From Massilia rhizosphaerae (GTDB taxonomy: Bacteria; Pseudomonadota; Gammaproteobacteria; Burkholderiales; Burkholderiaceae_D), in contig NZ_JADKYX010000018.1 of assembly GCF_016093545.1 (NCBI RefSeq), positions 1 to 64,000 on the forward strand: a DNA stretch of 64,000 nt. The letters run 5' to 3'. Positions 32,416 through 40,885 of the stretch are shown one piece after another (the stretch's first letter is position 1; every line of letters begins with the position of its first letter). A program made the translations under genes and the position numbers. The notes beneath the pieces are model-generated. The model worked only from the letters and a program-made list of their open reading frames with translations, made no database searches and was not told the origin of the DNA.

Positions 32416-33665
32416 TCGTAGATCCTGCGATATTCCTTGATCTCTTTCAGGAACAGCACCGGCTTGCCTTGTGCCTTCCTGGCCTGGGGGACGAAATCCG
32501 TGTCCAGCACGACGTTGCGGGTGCCGAAGCGCACCGCCTGGCTGCCGCGCAGCAGGGCCTCGTATTCGTCCATCGTCAGTTCGTAGCGGTTGTCCAGGTG
32601 CTGCCCGATCCGCATCCGGCGGATCCGTTCCTGGCCCTCCTTGCCGACGACGCCGCTGAAAAACTCCGAGCAGCAGCCCGACCCGTACGAAAACACGCCG
32701 ATCCGCTGCGGGCGCTCGAAATCGCCGTTGTCGATGGTGCTCGCGAGCGCCATCATCGCGGTCGCGCCCATGATGTTGCCCACGCGCTGGCAATGCGCGA
32801 TGCCGGGACCGAAGCGGCGCTTGAAGTCGCCCTCGATGTCGGCCGGCGAGAAGCCGCGCGCAAACTTGCGCATCATGTTGCGGTGCGCGCCCTTGACCAT
32901 GCCGCCGAACGGCGTGTGATAGGCCAGGTAGCCGAACGTGGCGGCATAATCGGCGCCGCGCACGCGTTTCTGGTATTCGAGGAAGGCGTTTTCGGCGCAG
33001 TCCAGGTAGGACAGCAGCGACAGGTCCGAGTCGCCCGCTTCCGAATCCGTCGACGGACGGCAGGTGTCCATCACCTCGTAGCCGTACGACCCGTTCGCGC
33101 CGGCGTCGACCTGGAACACGTGCGGCGTTTCGCTCACCAGCATCGCGACCGCGCCCGCGCCGCCGCTCGGCTCCGCGAACGCCCACTCCATCTTGAACGC
33201 GCTGCCGCCCTCCTCCAGCATGAACCGCGAGATATCGGTCGCGATCACCAGCGCCTTGGCGCCCGGCGACACCTGGGCCAGGATGAAGTTGATCGCGTTC
33301 TGCAGGCCCGCGACGCCCGAGAAGCAGGCATTCTTCACCTCGAACAGCCGGCAGTTGCGGTTCAGTCCCAGCAGGTCGTGGCAATACGTGCTCATCGACT
33401 TGCCGAAGTCGAACGCCGATTCCGTGCACGTGACGAGCATCTCGATCCGGTTCTTTTCCTCGGGCGTGAGGGCGTCGACGATCGGCTTCGCGGCATTGAC
33501 CGCGAACGTGATCGGATCCTCGTACGGCAGCGCGACGCTCTTCTGCTTCATCATCAGGTTGTCGAACCTGGTGCGGTCCAGGTCCCGGTGCGCGGCCAGT
33601 TTTTCGACGTCGAGAAACGCCGTGCCGGCAAATACATTCATTGCTTCGATTCCTGCTTTGACCAT
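32403..33665 (-). CDS. HMG-CoA synthase-like beta-branching enzyme (PksG-type)
   Basis: A 420-residue HMG-synthase homologue. The start MVKAGIEAMNVFAGTAFLDV and the spacing of the catalytic residues match PksG/BaeG/CurD: Glu82 in TCTESAF, Cys114 in KNACFSG and His250 in YLAYHTPFGG. It condenses an acetyl unit from a donor ACP with the beta-keto group of an ACP-bound polyketide. This starts beta-alkylation. The gene is followed by overlapping ECH1 and ECH2 genes. The likely acceptors are the tandem Trp-flagged ACPs of the 2933-residue PKS. The donor ACP normally encoded beside it is absent. Confidence 0.95.
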   Translation of the reverse strand: MVKAGIEAMNVFAGTAFLDVEKLAAHRDLDRTRFDNLMMKQKSVALPYEDPITFAVNAAKPIVDALTPEEKNRIEMLVTCTESAFDFGKSMSTYCHDLLGLNRNCRLFEVKNACFSGVAGLQNAINFILAQVSPGAKALVIATDISRFMLEEGGSAFKMEWAFAEPSGGAGAVAMLVSETPHVFQVDAGANGSYGYEVMDTCRPSTDSEAGDSDLSLLSYLDCAENAFLEYQKRVRGADYAATFGYLAYHTPFGGMVKGAHRNMMRKFARGFSPADIEGDFKRRFGPGIAHCQRVGNIMGATAMMALASTIDNGDFERPQRIGVFSYGSGCCSEFFSGVVGKEGQERIRRMRIGQHLDNRYELTMDEYEALLRGSQAVRFGTRNVVLDTDFVPQARKAQGKPVLFLKEIKEYRRIYEWIS

Positions 33666-33707
33666 GTCTGGTGCCTCGATGGGTGGTTATGTTGGGGTGA
33701 AAAAAAC

Positions 33708-34718
33708 TCAGGAGACCAGGTGCAGACGTGCTTCGACGGGACCTGAGGGCGCGTCGGCGGCGGCGTGCGGCAAGCAGGCGCCGCTCCATGCGTTCAGCAA
33801 CGACCAGGTGCAGTGCACGTCGCGGCCGAGCGCTTCGTGCAACTGGAGCGCGAGGGCCATCCGGCCGTTCATCGTCACGCAGCCGGCGCCGATCGGATAG
33901 ACGCGGGTGATCGCGGGGCAGAACAGCCAGCTGCCGGCCCCGTCGACGGTCCAGCTGCCCAGGTTCGAAAACATCCCGGTCACGCCATGCTTCTGGCGTT
34001 CGCGCTTGCGGATGTCGTTGCGCATGCCTTCCTTGCCCAGCAGGCGACCCAGGTGCAGCAGCATCCACATGCCCCAGTGATAGCGGCGCCGCCTGAGGCG
34101 GTCGACGCGCTGCTGGACCGCGCGCGGCGCCACGTCGCCTTCCAGGTCGACGCCGAAGAACGACATGTGCGGCGCCTGCGGCGACGGCCGCGTCACCGCG
34201 CCGCGCAGGTTCACGGGCACCATCCAGCGGCGGGGAGCGCCGGGCGCCACCAGCTCGGCCGACACCGCGCGGTCCAGGTGGCACAGCAGGTAGCTGTTGA
34301 CCGTCGCGCCGGCCGCCTTCGCCGCGGCGACGATCCGGGCCGTCTCCTCCTGCGTGAAAAACCGCCACGCCACGCGCTGTTCCGCCGGCAGGAACGCCAC
34401 CGCGCGGGTCCAGTGGAAAGCGCTCTTCCACTGCTGCCGCCGGACCGGCAGCGCATGCAGGACCGACAGCAGGCCGCGCAGGCCGGTGAACAACGTGAAG
34501 CGATCGCCGCGCCATTCGGGAAGCCGGCCGGCCTGCGCGCCGCCGTCGGCCAGCAACTGCGCCAGGCCGCTGACGCCGTCGTAGCGGTCGTGCGGCAATT
34601 CGCACCAGCGCGGCTTGCCGTCCGCCGCGCGCGGCCCCTCTTCCCCGAATACGATCGCGATGTTCTCGCCGCAGTCGCGCAGCGCGGCGAACATCTCCGC
34701 TACCCAGTCGATTGTCAT
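33708..34718 (-). CDS. Condensation-superfamily acyltransferase (WS/DGAT- or PapA-like)
   Basis: A 336-residue protein with signs of the CoA-dependent acyltransferase fold. PHDRYDGVSGLAQLL near residue 50 carries an HxxxDG motif of the type that forms the active site in condensation domains, WS/DGAT and PapA. VNSYLLCHLDRAVS, WMVPVNLRG and FSNLGSW with MNGRMALALQLHEA resemble the later core motifs. It lacks the usual doubled His. GGAGG lies five bases upstream. Inside the PKS operon it could esterify the polyketide or release it by acyl transfer, which matters because no thioesterase is visible. Family placement is by pattern only. Confidence 0.7.
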   Translation of the reverse strand: MTIDWVAEMFAALRDCGENIAIVFGEEGPRAADGKPRWCELPHDRYDGVSGLAQLLADGGAQAGRLPEWRGDRFTLFTGLRGLLSVLHALPVRRQQWKSAFHWTRAVAFLPAEQRVAWRFFTQEETARIVAAAKAAGATVNSYLLCHLDRAVSAELVAPGAPRRWMVPVNLRGAVTRPSPQAPHMSFFGVDLEGDVAPRAVQQRVDRLRRRRYHWGMWMLLHLGRLLGKEGMRNDIRKRERQKHGVTGMFSNLGSWTVDGAGSWLFCPAITRVYPIGAGCVTMNGRMALALQLHEALGRDVHCTWSLLNAWSGACLPHAAADAPSGPVEARLHLVS

Positions 34719-34740
34719 GTCGCCTCCGATCGGTGCCGCT

Positions 34741-35997
34741 TCAACCCCGGGCCCGCGCATCGAGCTCGCCCGCCTGTTCCTGCGGCGGCACGTCCGGGGT
34801 ATCGTGGTATTTGTTCACGAGGTCGAGGAACCAGCGGAAGCGCGCGCTGTCCCACTCGTAGCCGTTCAACTGCTCGTCGAGCCGAATCGAATACTTGAGC
34901 TCATCGGGCAGCACGCTGGTGCGCTTTTTCAGTTCGGCGGAAATCGGCTGGTCCAGGTTGATGGCGAACCCGTACGGCTCCAGCCGGCCGTAATGGTGGA
35001 GCGAATGCTGGATCACCGACAGGAATTCCCGGCTCAGCTTCGGATAGACGCCCGGAATGTACTGGTGCAGTTCCATGTCCACCTTCACGTCCCCCGTGTA
35101 GAAAAAAGCGGCCGCCAGCGGGTTGAAGAACGGGATCGGAAACGCCAGCGCGCTGCGGAAGAAGCCCTCCAGGTAGCCGTTGCCGGCCACGCCGATCAGG
35201 GCGCACGGCAGCGCGTCGTGGTGCGTGCCGTGCAGGTAGACGAAGTCGAATTCCGAGTTGTGGCCGAGCCAGTGGTCGCGATAGAACCAGTCGTTCAGGT
35301 TTTTCACGCTGTACTTCTGCAGGACGAAGGCGATGACGCACGTCGCCGGCATGAACACGAGCGAAAAATTCGCGTAGCGGATGACCAGGTACCACGGGAT
35401 CAGGTAAACGATATGCGTCAGCATCCCGGTGCAATACGCGTGGAAGATTTCCGGCACCACCCGCGACTCGCGCTCGACGTTGGACTTCCACACCGACTCC
35501 ATCAACACGTTGCGCACGTGCTCCTTCTTCATCAGGTGGGCCGCGAGGATCACGGTGCGGAAGCACGCGATGAAGATGAAGTGCGCCCAGAACAGCCCCA
35601 CCGCCATCGTATGCATCCACGCCACGTGGTGCGGCAGGTTCGGCGTGACGGCGATGAGCGCGTTTTCGGCGACCAGCAGCGCGAGCGCGATGAAATACTG
35701 CGGCTTGATGTTCTGCACCTTGTGCACGAGCGAATACACGATCTCCTGCGGGCGCCGCAGCACGATCGGCACCTTCCACTTCACGCCGTGCCGGGCCGGG
35801 AACGTGACCAGCATGAACGCGCACAGCGGCAGGCCGACGAGGGTCATCGGATGCAGCGGCCCGTACGCGAACCCGATGAGCGCCGCGCAGACGGCGACCA
35901 TCAGCGCGTAGTCGGCGAAGTCCTTGTCCTGGTAGTTGATCCTCTTCTTTTCCACGCCGTACAAGCGGTGGAATTTTTCCGCATTGACTGTTTTCAT
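34741..35997 (-). CDS. Membrane di-iron fatty-acid hydroxylase/desaturase-like protein
   Basis: A 418-residue integral membrane protein with about six hydrophobic segments between residues 25 and 240. Three histidine clusters mark a non-haem di-iron centre: RDHWLGHNSE (HX3H), YLHGTHHDA (HX2HH) and HSLHHYG (HX2HH). This arrangement belongs to the fatty-acid hydroxylase/desaturase superfamily, which oxidises acyl chains or lipids at the membrane. In this operon it probably tailors the polyketide chain or a lipid to which it is attached. It sits between the free KS gene and the acyltransferase gene, with gaps of 29 and 22 bases. Confidence 0.8.
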   Translation of the reverse strand: MKTVNAEKFHRLYGVEKKRINYQDKDFADYALMVAVCAALIGFAYGPLHPMTLVGLPLCAFMLVTFPARHGVKWKVPIVLRRPQEIVYSLVHKVQNIKPQYFIALALLVAENALIAVTPNLPHHVAWMHTMAVGLFWAHFIFIACFRTVILAAHLMKKEHVRNVLMESVWKSNVERESRVVPEIFHAYCTGMLTHIVYLIPWYLVIRYANFSLVFMPATCVIAFVLQKYSVKNLNDWFYRDHWLGHNSEFDFVYLHGTHHDALPCALIGVAGNGYLEGFFRSALAFPIPFFNPLAAAFFYTGDVKVDMELHQYIPGVYPKLSREFLSVIQHSLHHYGRLEPYGFAINLDQPISAELKKRTSVLPDELKYSIRLDEQLNGYEWDSARFRWFLDLVNKYHDTPDVPPQEQAGELDARARG

Positions 35998-36026
35998 GCC
36001 TGTCTCTCGGTATCTGTAAAGCCGGG

Positions 36027-37385
36027 TTATTGAACCGGTTCGTACGACTGCAGCACGACGTGCGCGTTGGTGCCGCCGAAACCGAACGAACTGACGCCGG
36101 CGACCAGCGCCTCGTCTCCCTCGTGCCCGGACGCGGGCCAGTCCTGGAGTTCCGTCACGAGGTAGAACGGCGAGCCGCCCAGTTCGATGTTCGGATTGAG
36201 CCGGTCGAAGTTGACCAGCGGCGGCAACCGGCGGTGCTGGAACGCGAGCAGGACCTTGATGACCCCCGCGATGCCGGACGCCGTTTCCAGGTGGCCGATA
36301 TTGGTCTTGAGCGCGCCGAGGGCGCACGTGGCCTCGCCCGCCTTGACCTTGAAATGCCGCTCCAGGTAGCGCCACGCCCGTTTCAGGCCCGTGATTTCGA
36401 GCGGATCGCCCTTCGGCGTGGCGGTGCCGTGCGCCTCGATATAGCTGACGCGGTCGGGCGCAATGCCGGCCCGCTTGTACGCGTCCTGGATGACCTGCGA
36501 TTGCGCGAACGCGTTCGGCGACGTCAGCGTCTGCGAGCGCCCGCCGTGGTTGATGGCGGAGCCCTTGATCACGCCGTAGATATGGTCGCCGTCCTCGATC
36601 GCCTTGGAGAGCCGCTTAAGCAGGATGACGCCCCCGCCCTCGCCGCGCACGTAGCCGTCCGCGCTCGCGTCGAACGTGCGGCATTGCCCCGTGGGCGACA
36701 GCATGCCGGTCTTGGCGAAGGAAATGAAGGTGGTCGGCGTGAGGATGATGTTGATGCCCGCGACGAGCGCCATGCCCGACTCGCCGCTGTTGATCGACTG
36801 CGCCGCGTAATGCAGGGCGAACAGCGCGCTCGAACAGGCGGTGTCGTACGGGACGCTGGGGCCGCGCAGGTCGAGGAAATACGAGACGCGGTTGGCGACG
36901 AGCGACAGGTAGTTGCCGGTCGACCGGTGCGCTTCCACGGACGACAGTTTCGCCTCCAGCAGCTCGCGGTAATCCAGCCCCGCCACGCCGACGAAGACCC
37001 CGGTGTCGCTGCCGGCCAGGCTGCCCGGCAGATAGCCGGCATCCTCCAGGCATCCCCAGCACAGTTCCAGCATCAGCCGCTGCTGCGGGTCCATGAGCTG
37101 CGCTTCGGTGGGCGACACGTGGAAAAAGTCGTTGTCGAACTTGTCGACGTCGTCGATGAAGCCGCCCCACTTGCTGTTGGTCTTGTTCGGTTCGCGCGGG
37201 TCGCCGAAATAGCGGCGCCAGTCGAAACGCCCGGCAGGCACCTCGCGGATGCTGTTCACGCCGCCCGCGAGGTTGTCCCAGAACTGCGCCGCGTCGCCGG
37301 CGCCGGGAAAGCGGCAATCGATGCCGATCACCGCGATGTCGCCCTCCGCCCCCGCGCCGCGCTCCGTATTCCTGGTAGTCGTCAT
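36027..37385 (-). CDS. Free-standing ketosynthase with an intact catalytic triad
   Basis: A 452-residue stand-alone KS. Cys184 in DTACSSA, His319 in EAHGTATPKGDP and His365 in TNIGHLE are all present. Beta-branching cassettes usually contain a free KS in which Cys is replaced by Ser and which only decarboxylates malonyl-ACP; this one keeps Cys, so it may condense. AAGGACG precedes the start. It lacks the linker, docking and ACP parts of modular KSs. It may make acetyl-ACP for the HMG synthase, add an extension step, or act on the orphan terminal half-module of the large PKS. Confidence 0.9.
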   Translation of the reverse strand: MTTTRNTERGAGAEGDIAVIGIDCRFPGAGDAAQFWDNLAGGVNSIREVPAGRFDWRRYFGDPREPNKTNSKWGGFIDDVDKFDNDFFHVSPTEAQLMDPQQRLMLELCWGCLEDAGYLPGSLAGSDTGVFVGVAGLDYRELLEAKLSSVEAHRSTGNYLSLVANRVSYFLDLRGPSVPYDTACSSALFALHYAAQSINSGESGMALVAGINIILTPTTFISFAKTGMLSPTGQCRTFDASADGYVRGEGGGVILLKRLSKAIEDGDHIYGVIKGSAINHGGRSQTLTSPNAFAQSQVIQDAYKRAGIAPDRVSYIEAHGTATPKGDPLEITGLKRAWRYLERHFKVKAGEATCALGALKTNIGHLETASGIAGVIKVLLAFQHRRLPPLVNFDRLNPNIELGGSPFYLVTELQDWPASGHEGDEALVAGVSSFGFGGTNAHVVLQSYEPVQ

Positions 37386-37401
37386 GATCGTCCTTTGCGG
37401 C

Positions 37402-38292
37402 TTACTTGTAATGGCTGCGCAGCGTGGCCAGGATTTTTTCCTTGAAGGTGAAATCGGTCAGGCTGCGTTCCGACATCAGCTCGTCCGGCACGTCCTTGTT
37501 GTACGCGGCGGAGAGGTTCTGGATCAACGTGATGCGGTTTGTCGACAGGTTGTTCATCGTCTGCTGGCGCGCGATCCACACGTTGTCGATCAGGGCGAAG
37601 TCCTTGTTCAGGCGCTGGCGGTACATCTTGCCGGCGCGGTTGTAGATGTCCTCGCGCAGGATCAGCTTGCGTTCCTTGTCGACCCACAGCCGCGACTTGC
37701 CGTACTGCGTCTTCCTGGCCCGCTTCTCGGTCGGCGTCGACTCGACGACCCATACCGGCCGGCCGTCCTGCACGTCGTCGCCGATCAGCGTGTAGGTGTA
37801 GTCGTCGACCTTCTTCAGCTGGGTGTCGTCGACGAAGAACTCGGTGCCGAAGAAGCTGCCGCCGTCCTCGTTGCCGTCGCCGCCCGACACCACCCGCCGC
37901 ACTTTTTCCAGCGCCGGCAGGTACAGCAGCACGTCGTTCTCCCGGTCCGAGTCGGCATATTCGTAGGTGAGCATGCCGATGCCCTTGTCGGTCACGGGCT
38001 GCAGGACGAGGGAAATCGCGCGCGAATCCTTTTTGTCGGCGCCCCATTTTTTCTCGCCCACCTCCAGCACCGTCACGCGCGGCGACTCCTTGCAGTTCAT
38101 GCCGCCGTGCGCGACCACGTAGCGGCAGGTCGACAGCTTCACTTTGATGACGGCGGTGGTGAAGGCCTTGCGGTACATGTCGTCCGACGATTTCATGATG
38201 TCGGTGGCCGTCATCGCGTAGGAGATGGCCGGCATGGCCAGCATGGCTCCCGTCGCGGCGGTGCGCAGGTGCGCGCCAATTGCAAACTTCAT
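37402..38292 (-). CDS. LolA-like outer-membrane lipoprotein-sorting protein
   Basis: A 296-residue exported protein (signal peptide ending ISYA, then MTATDIMKSSDDMYRKAF). The rest is a LolA/LppX-type open beta-barrel of the 'outer membrane lipoprotein-sorting' family: ISLVLQPVTDKGIGMLTYEYADSDRENDVLLYLPALEKVRRV, SFFGTEFFVDDTQLKKVDDYTYTL, KLILREDIYNRAGKMYRQRL. Such proteins shuttle hydrophobic cargo through the periplasm and are often paired with MMPL/RND exporters, as here (17-base gap). I infer a carrier for the finished lipid-like polyketide. Confidence 0.85.
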   Translation of the reverse strand: MKFAIGAHLRTAATGAMLAMPAISYAMTATDIMKSSDDMYRKAFTTAVIKVKLSTCRYVVAHGGMNCKESPRVTVLEVGEKKWGADKKDSRAISLVLQPVTDKGIGMLTYEYADSDRENDVLLYLPALEKVRRVVSGGDGNEDGGSFFGTEFFVDDTQLKKVDDYTYTLIGDDVQDGRPVWVVESTPTEKRARKTQYGKSRLWVDKERKLILREDIYNRAGKMYRQRLNKDFALIDNVWIARQQTMNNLSTNRITLIQNLSAAYNKDVPDELMSERSLTDFTFKEKILATLRSHYK

Positions 38293-38309
38293 GGCTGGTC
38301 CTTTCGATG

Positions 38310-40877
38310 TCACGTTGAGTGCGCGGCGGCCAGCTGTGCAGCCAGGCCGCCCTGTTTTCCCTGGAACCGCAGCTTGAACACGAGGATCAGGGCCGGCGTC
38401 AGGAACAATTCGCATACGAGGCCGGAGAAGATGGCGAGGAAACCGAGCTTGCCGAGGCTGGCCAGGCCCGGCGTGGTGGCGACGGACATGATGCCGAACC
38501 CGAAGCCGAGGATCATCGAGGCGAACACGGTCGACTGTCCGCACTCCTTCACCGTATCGACCAGCGCCCGCCTGACGTCGCCGTCGTGCAGGACCTCGGT
38601 CCGGTACACGGAGACGAAGTGGATGGTGTCGTCGACCGCGATGCCCACCGCGATCGGCGCCAGCATCATCGTGTAGAAATCGAGCGGGATGCGCAGCCAG
38701 CCGAGCACGCCCAGCACGAGGAACGACGGCACGATGTTCGGAATCAGCGACACCACGCCGGCCTTGAACGAATTGAAGATCACCAGCAGCATGCCGGAGA
38801 TGACGAGCAGGCTGAGTCCGAAGCTTTGCAGCTCGTTCATGACGAGATAGTCGGCCGCCTTCATCCCCATCGCGAACAGGCCGGTGATCGAGACCTTGGC
38901 GTTCGGGTAATCCTTCTTGATCAAGTCGAGCGACGCATGGATGTCCTGCTTCATGCGCTCGAACACCCTGGTGTATTCGGACGAGCCGTAGCCACGCAGG
39001 GTCACCGTGATGTTCGCCTTGCGGTAGGTCTCGCTGACCAGCTTCTCCCGCTCCTCCGGGTTCGCCACGTTGAAGGTGAACAGCGTCTGCGACAGCACCT
39101 CGCGCTTCGACGGGATGACGTACATGTCCGGACGCCCGTCGTTCTGCTTCTGGTAGGCGTCCTTCACGACGTTGACGATCGACCCCGTGCTCACGACGTA
39201 CCTGGCGTAGTCCTGTTCGAACTTGTGCTGCAGGTCGTCGACGACGCGCAGCACGGCCGGGTCCTGGAAGCCGTTGTCCTCGCCCAGGTCGACGTACAGG
39301 GACATTTGCGACGAACCCGCCATCTTCTGGTCCAGCAGCTTGATGGCCTGGTAGAAGTTCGACTGCTTCGAATACTGGTCGTACACGCTGTAGTCGACCT
39401 TGACGTGCAGCGCGCCCCAGACCGATGCGACGAACAACAGCAGGAACGGCGCGATGAAGGTCCACGGCCGCTGTTCCACCGCCGGCACGATCTTGTCCAG
39501 CGCGCGCTGGAGGGCGGGCACGAAGTTCGGCATCAACCGGGCGATCCATCCGGCCAGGCCCCGGTTGCGCCGCGGATCGGGCGCCGGCGACCAGATCTCG
39601 AGCAGCACCGGCAGCAGGTGCATCGTGAGGAAGAACACGACGCCCACGCCGATGGCCGACATCAGCGAAAAATTAATCACCGGGACCAGGCTGCCCGACA
39701 ACAGCGACAGCATGCCGGCGATCGTCGTGATCGTCGTCAGGAAGCACGCCAGGCCGGCCTTTTCGTACGCCTCGCGGATCGCCGCGGCCGGCTCGTGGCC
39801 GTGCGTGCGGAAGTAGAGATAGCTGGACGTCATGTGGGTGACGTCGGCCATGCCGATCGTCAGGATCAGGAGGATGGTCAGGATCACGAATGGCGAGATC
39901 GACAGGCCCAGCCAGCCGGCAATGCCGAACGTCCAGACGGTGGATAGGACGATGATCACCGCCGGCCACAACGCCCCGGCGAACGAGCGGAAAATCATGA
40001 ACAGGGTCGCCAGCATGATCAGCATGCCGACCATGTACAGCAGTCCCATTTCCTTGCCCATCTTGACCTGGTTTTCCGAGTCGATCGTATTGCCGACCTT
40101 GTAGAAGTCAAGGTGCGACGCATATTCCGGCTTGGCCAGGATCGTGTTCAGCGCGGCGTTCAGGGCCACGTAATCGGCCATGTCGGTGGGCTTGAAGCGC
40201 AGCGGTTCCTCCGCGCCGCCCGCTTTTTCCCGCGGCGCGGCCACCGTCATGTTGACGGTCCCGCCGGCGGCCGTCGCATCGCCCGCGTTCACCGGGATCG
40301 CGCCGAAATCGGTCTTGATGTAGATGGCGCCGTACTTCTCGTCCTTCGAAAAATACTTCAACGGGAAGTCCCGTTCAGACCAGGCGGTCTTGCGGATTGC
40401 GGCCAGCGCCTGTTGGCCGCGCGGAACCGTGTCCCCGACGAGCCAGTGCGACACCATCGCGTCGCGCCTGACCGTCAGCACCGGGGCGTTGACCAGGGTG
40501 TCGACCTTGACGACGTGGTCGAGCGCCGAACCCTCGCCCGCCTTGACCTTCGCGTGGTAATTCAGCAGCTCGTCGCGAATGCCCTTGACGGCCGCGAGGG
40601 ACGCGGCGGAAAAGACGTTGCCGTCCTTCGGGCGGTACACGATCACGACGCCGTCGTCGCTGCCGAACTGGTCGTGGAACTCGTTGTACGCGACGAACGC
40701 CGCGTCGTCCTGCTTGAGCCACCGTTCGATCGTGAAGTCGAACTGCAGCTTCGACATCCCGGCGACGAAGAAGGCGGTGGCGACGGCAAGCATCAACAAC
40801 ACGAGCGCCTTGCGTTTCCGGACCCAGTCGGGGATACCGGTGAGGTAATGCGACGTCCAGCTCAATATTCTCTTCAT
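38310..40877 (-). CDS. RND/MMPL-family exporter
   Basis: An 855-residue inner-membrane transporter. One N-terminal membrane helix (about 24-43), a periplasmic loop of about 200 residues, a six-helix bundle with GMADVTHMTSSYLYFRTHG, a second loop and a second bundle with PIAVGIAVDDTIHFVSVYRTEV give the two-fold RND architecture. MMPL-type members export lipids and lipid-like metabolites. It starts eight bases after the large PKS gene and is followed by the LolA-like gene, so the pair likely moves the product from inner membrane to outer membrane. It has no own membrane-fusion or outer-membrane channel partner here. Confidence 0.92.
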   Translation of the reverse strand: MKRILSWTSHYLTGIPDWVRKRKALVLLMLAVATAFFVAGMSKLQFDFTIERWLKQDDAAFVAYNEFHDQFGSDDGVVIVYRPKDGNVFSAASLAAVKGIRDELLNYHAKVKAGEGSALDHVVKVDTLVNAPVLTVRRDAMVSHWLVGDTVPRGQQALAAIRKTAWSERDFPLKYFSKDEKYGAIYIKTDFGAIPVNAGDATAAGGTVNMTVAAPREKAGGAEEPLRFKPTDMADYVALNAALNTILAKPEYASHLDFYKVGNTIDSENQVKMGKEMGLLYMVGMLIMLATLFMIFRSFAGALWPAVIIVLSTVWTFGIAGWLGLSISPFVILTILLILTIGMADVTHMTSSYLYFRTHGHEPAAAIREAYEKAGLACFLTTITTIAGMLSLLSGSLVPVINFSLMSAIGVGVVFFLTMHLLPVLLEIWSPAPDPRRNRGLAGWIARLMPNFVPALQRALDKIVPAVEQRPWTFIAPFLLLFVASVWGALHVKVDYSVYDQYSKQSNFYQAIKLLDQKMAGSSQMSLYVDLGEDNGFQDPAVLRVVDDLQHKFEQDYARYVVSTGSIVNVVKDAYQKQNDGRPDMYVIPSKREVLSQTLFTFNVANPEEREKLVSETYRKANITVTLRGYGSSEYTRVFERMKQDIHASLDLIKKDYPNAKVSITGLFAMGMKAADYLVMNELQSFGLSLLVISGMLLVIFNSFKAGVVSLIPNIVPSFLVLGVLGWLRIPLDFYTMMLAPIAVGIAVDDTIHFVSVYRTEVLHDGDVRRALVDTVKECGQSTVFASMILGFGFGIMSVATTPGLASLGKLGFLAIFSGLVCELFLTPALILVFKLRFQGKQGGLAAQLAAAHST

Positions 40878-40885
40878 GGCATTCT

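Noticed and set aside
36027..37385. Reading the free KS as the usual decarboxylating KS of HMGS cassettes
   Set aside because: The active-site Cys and both His residues are present, so the Ser-for-Cys signature is not met; its role is left open.
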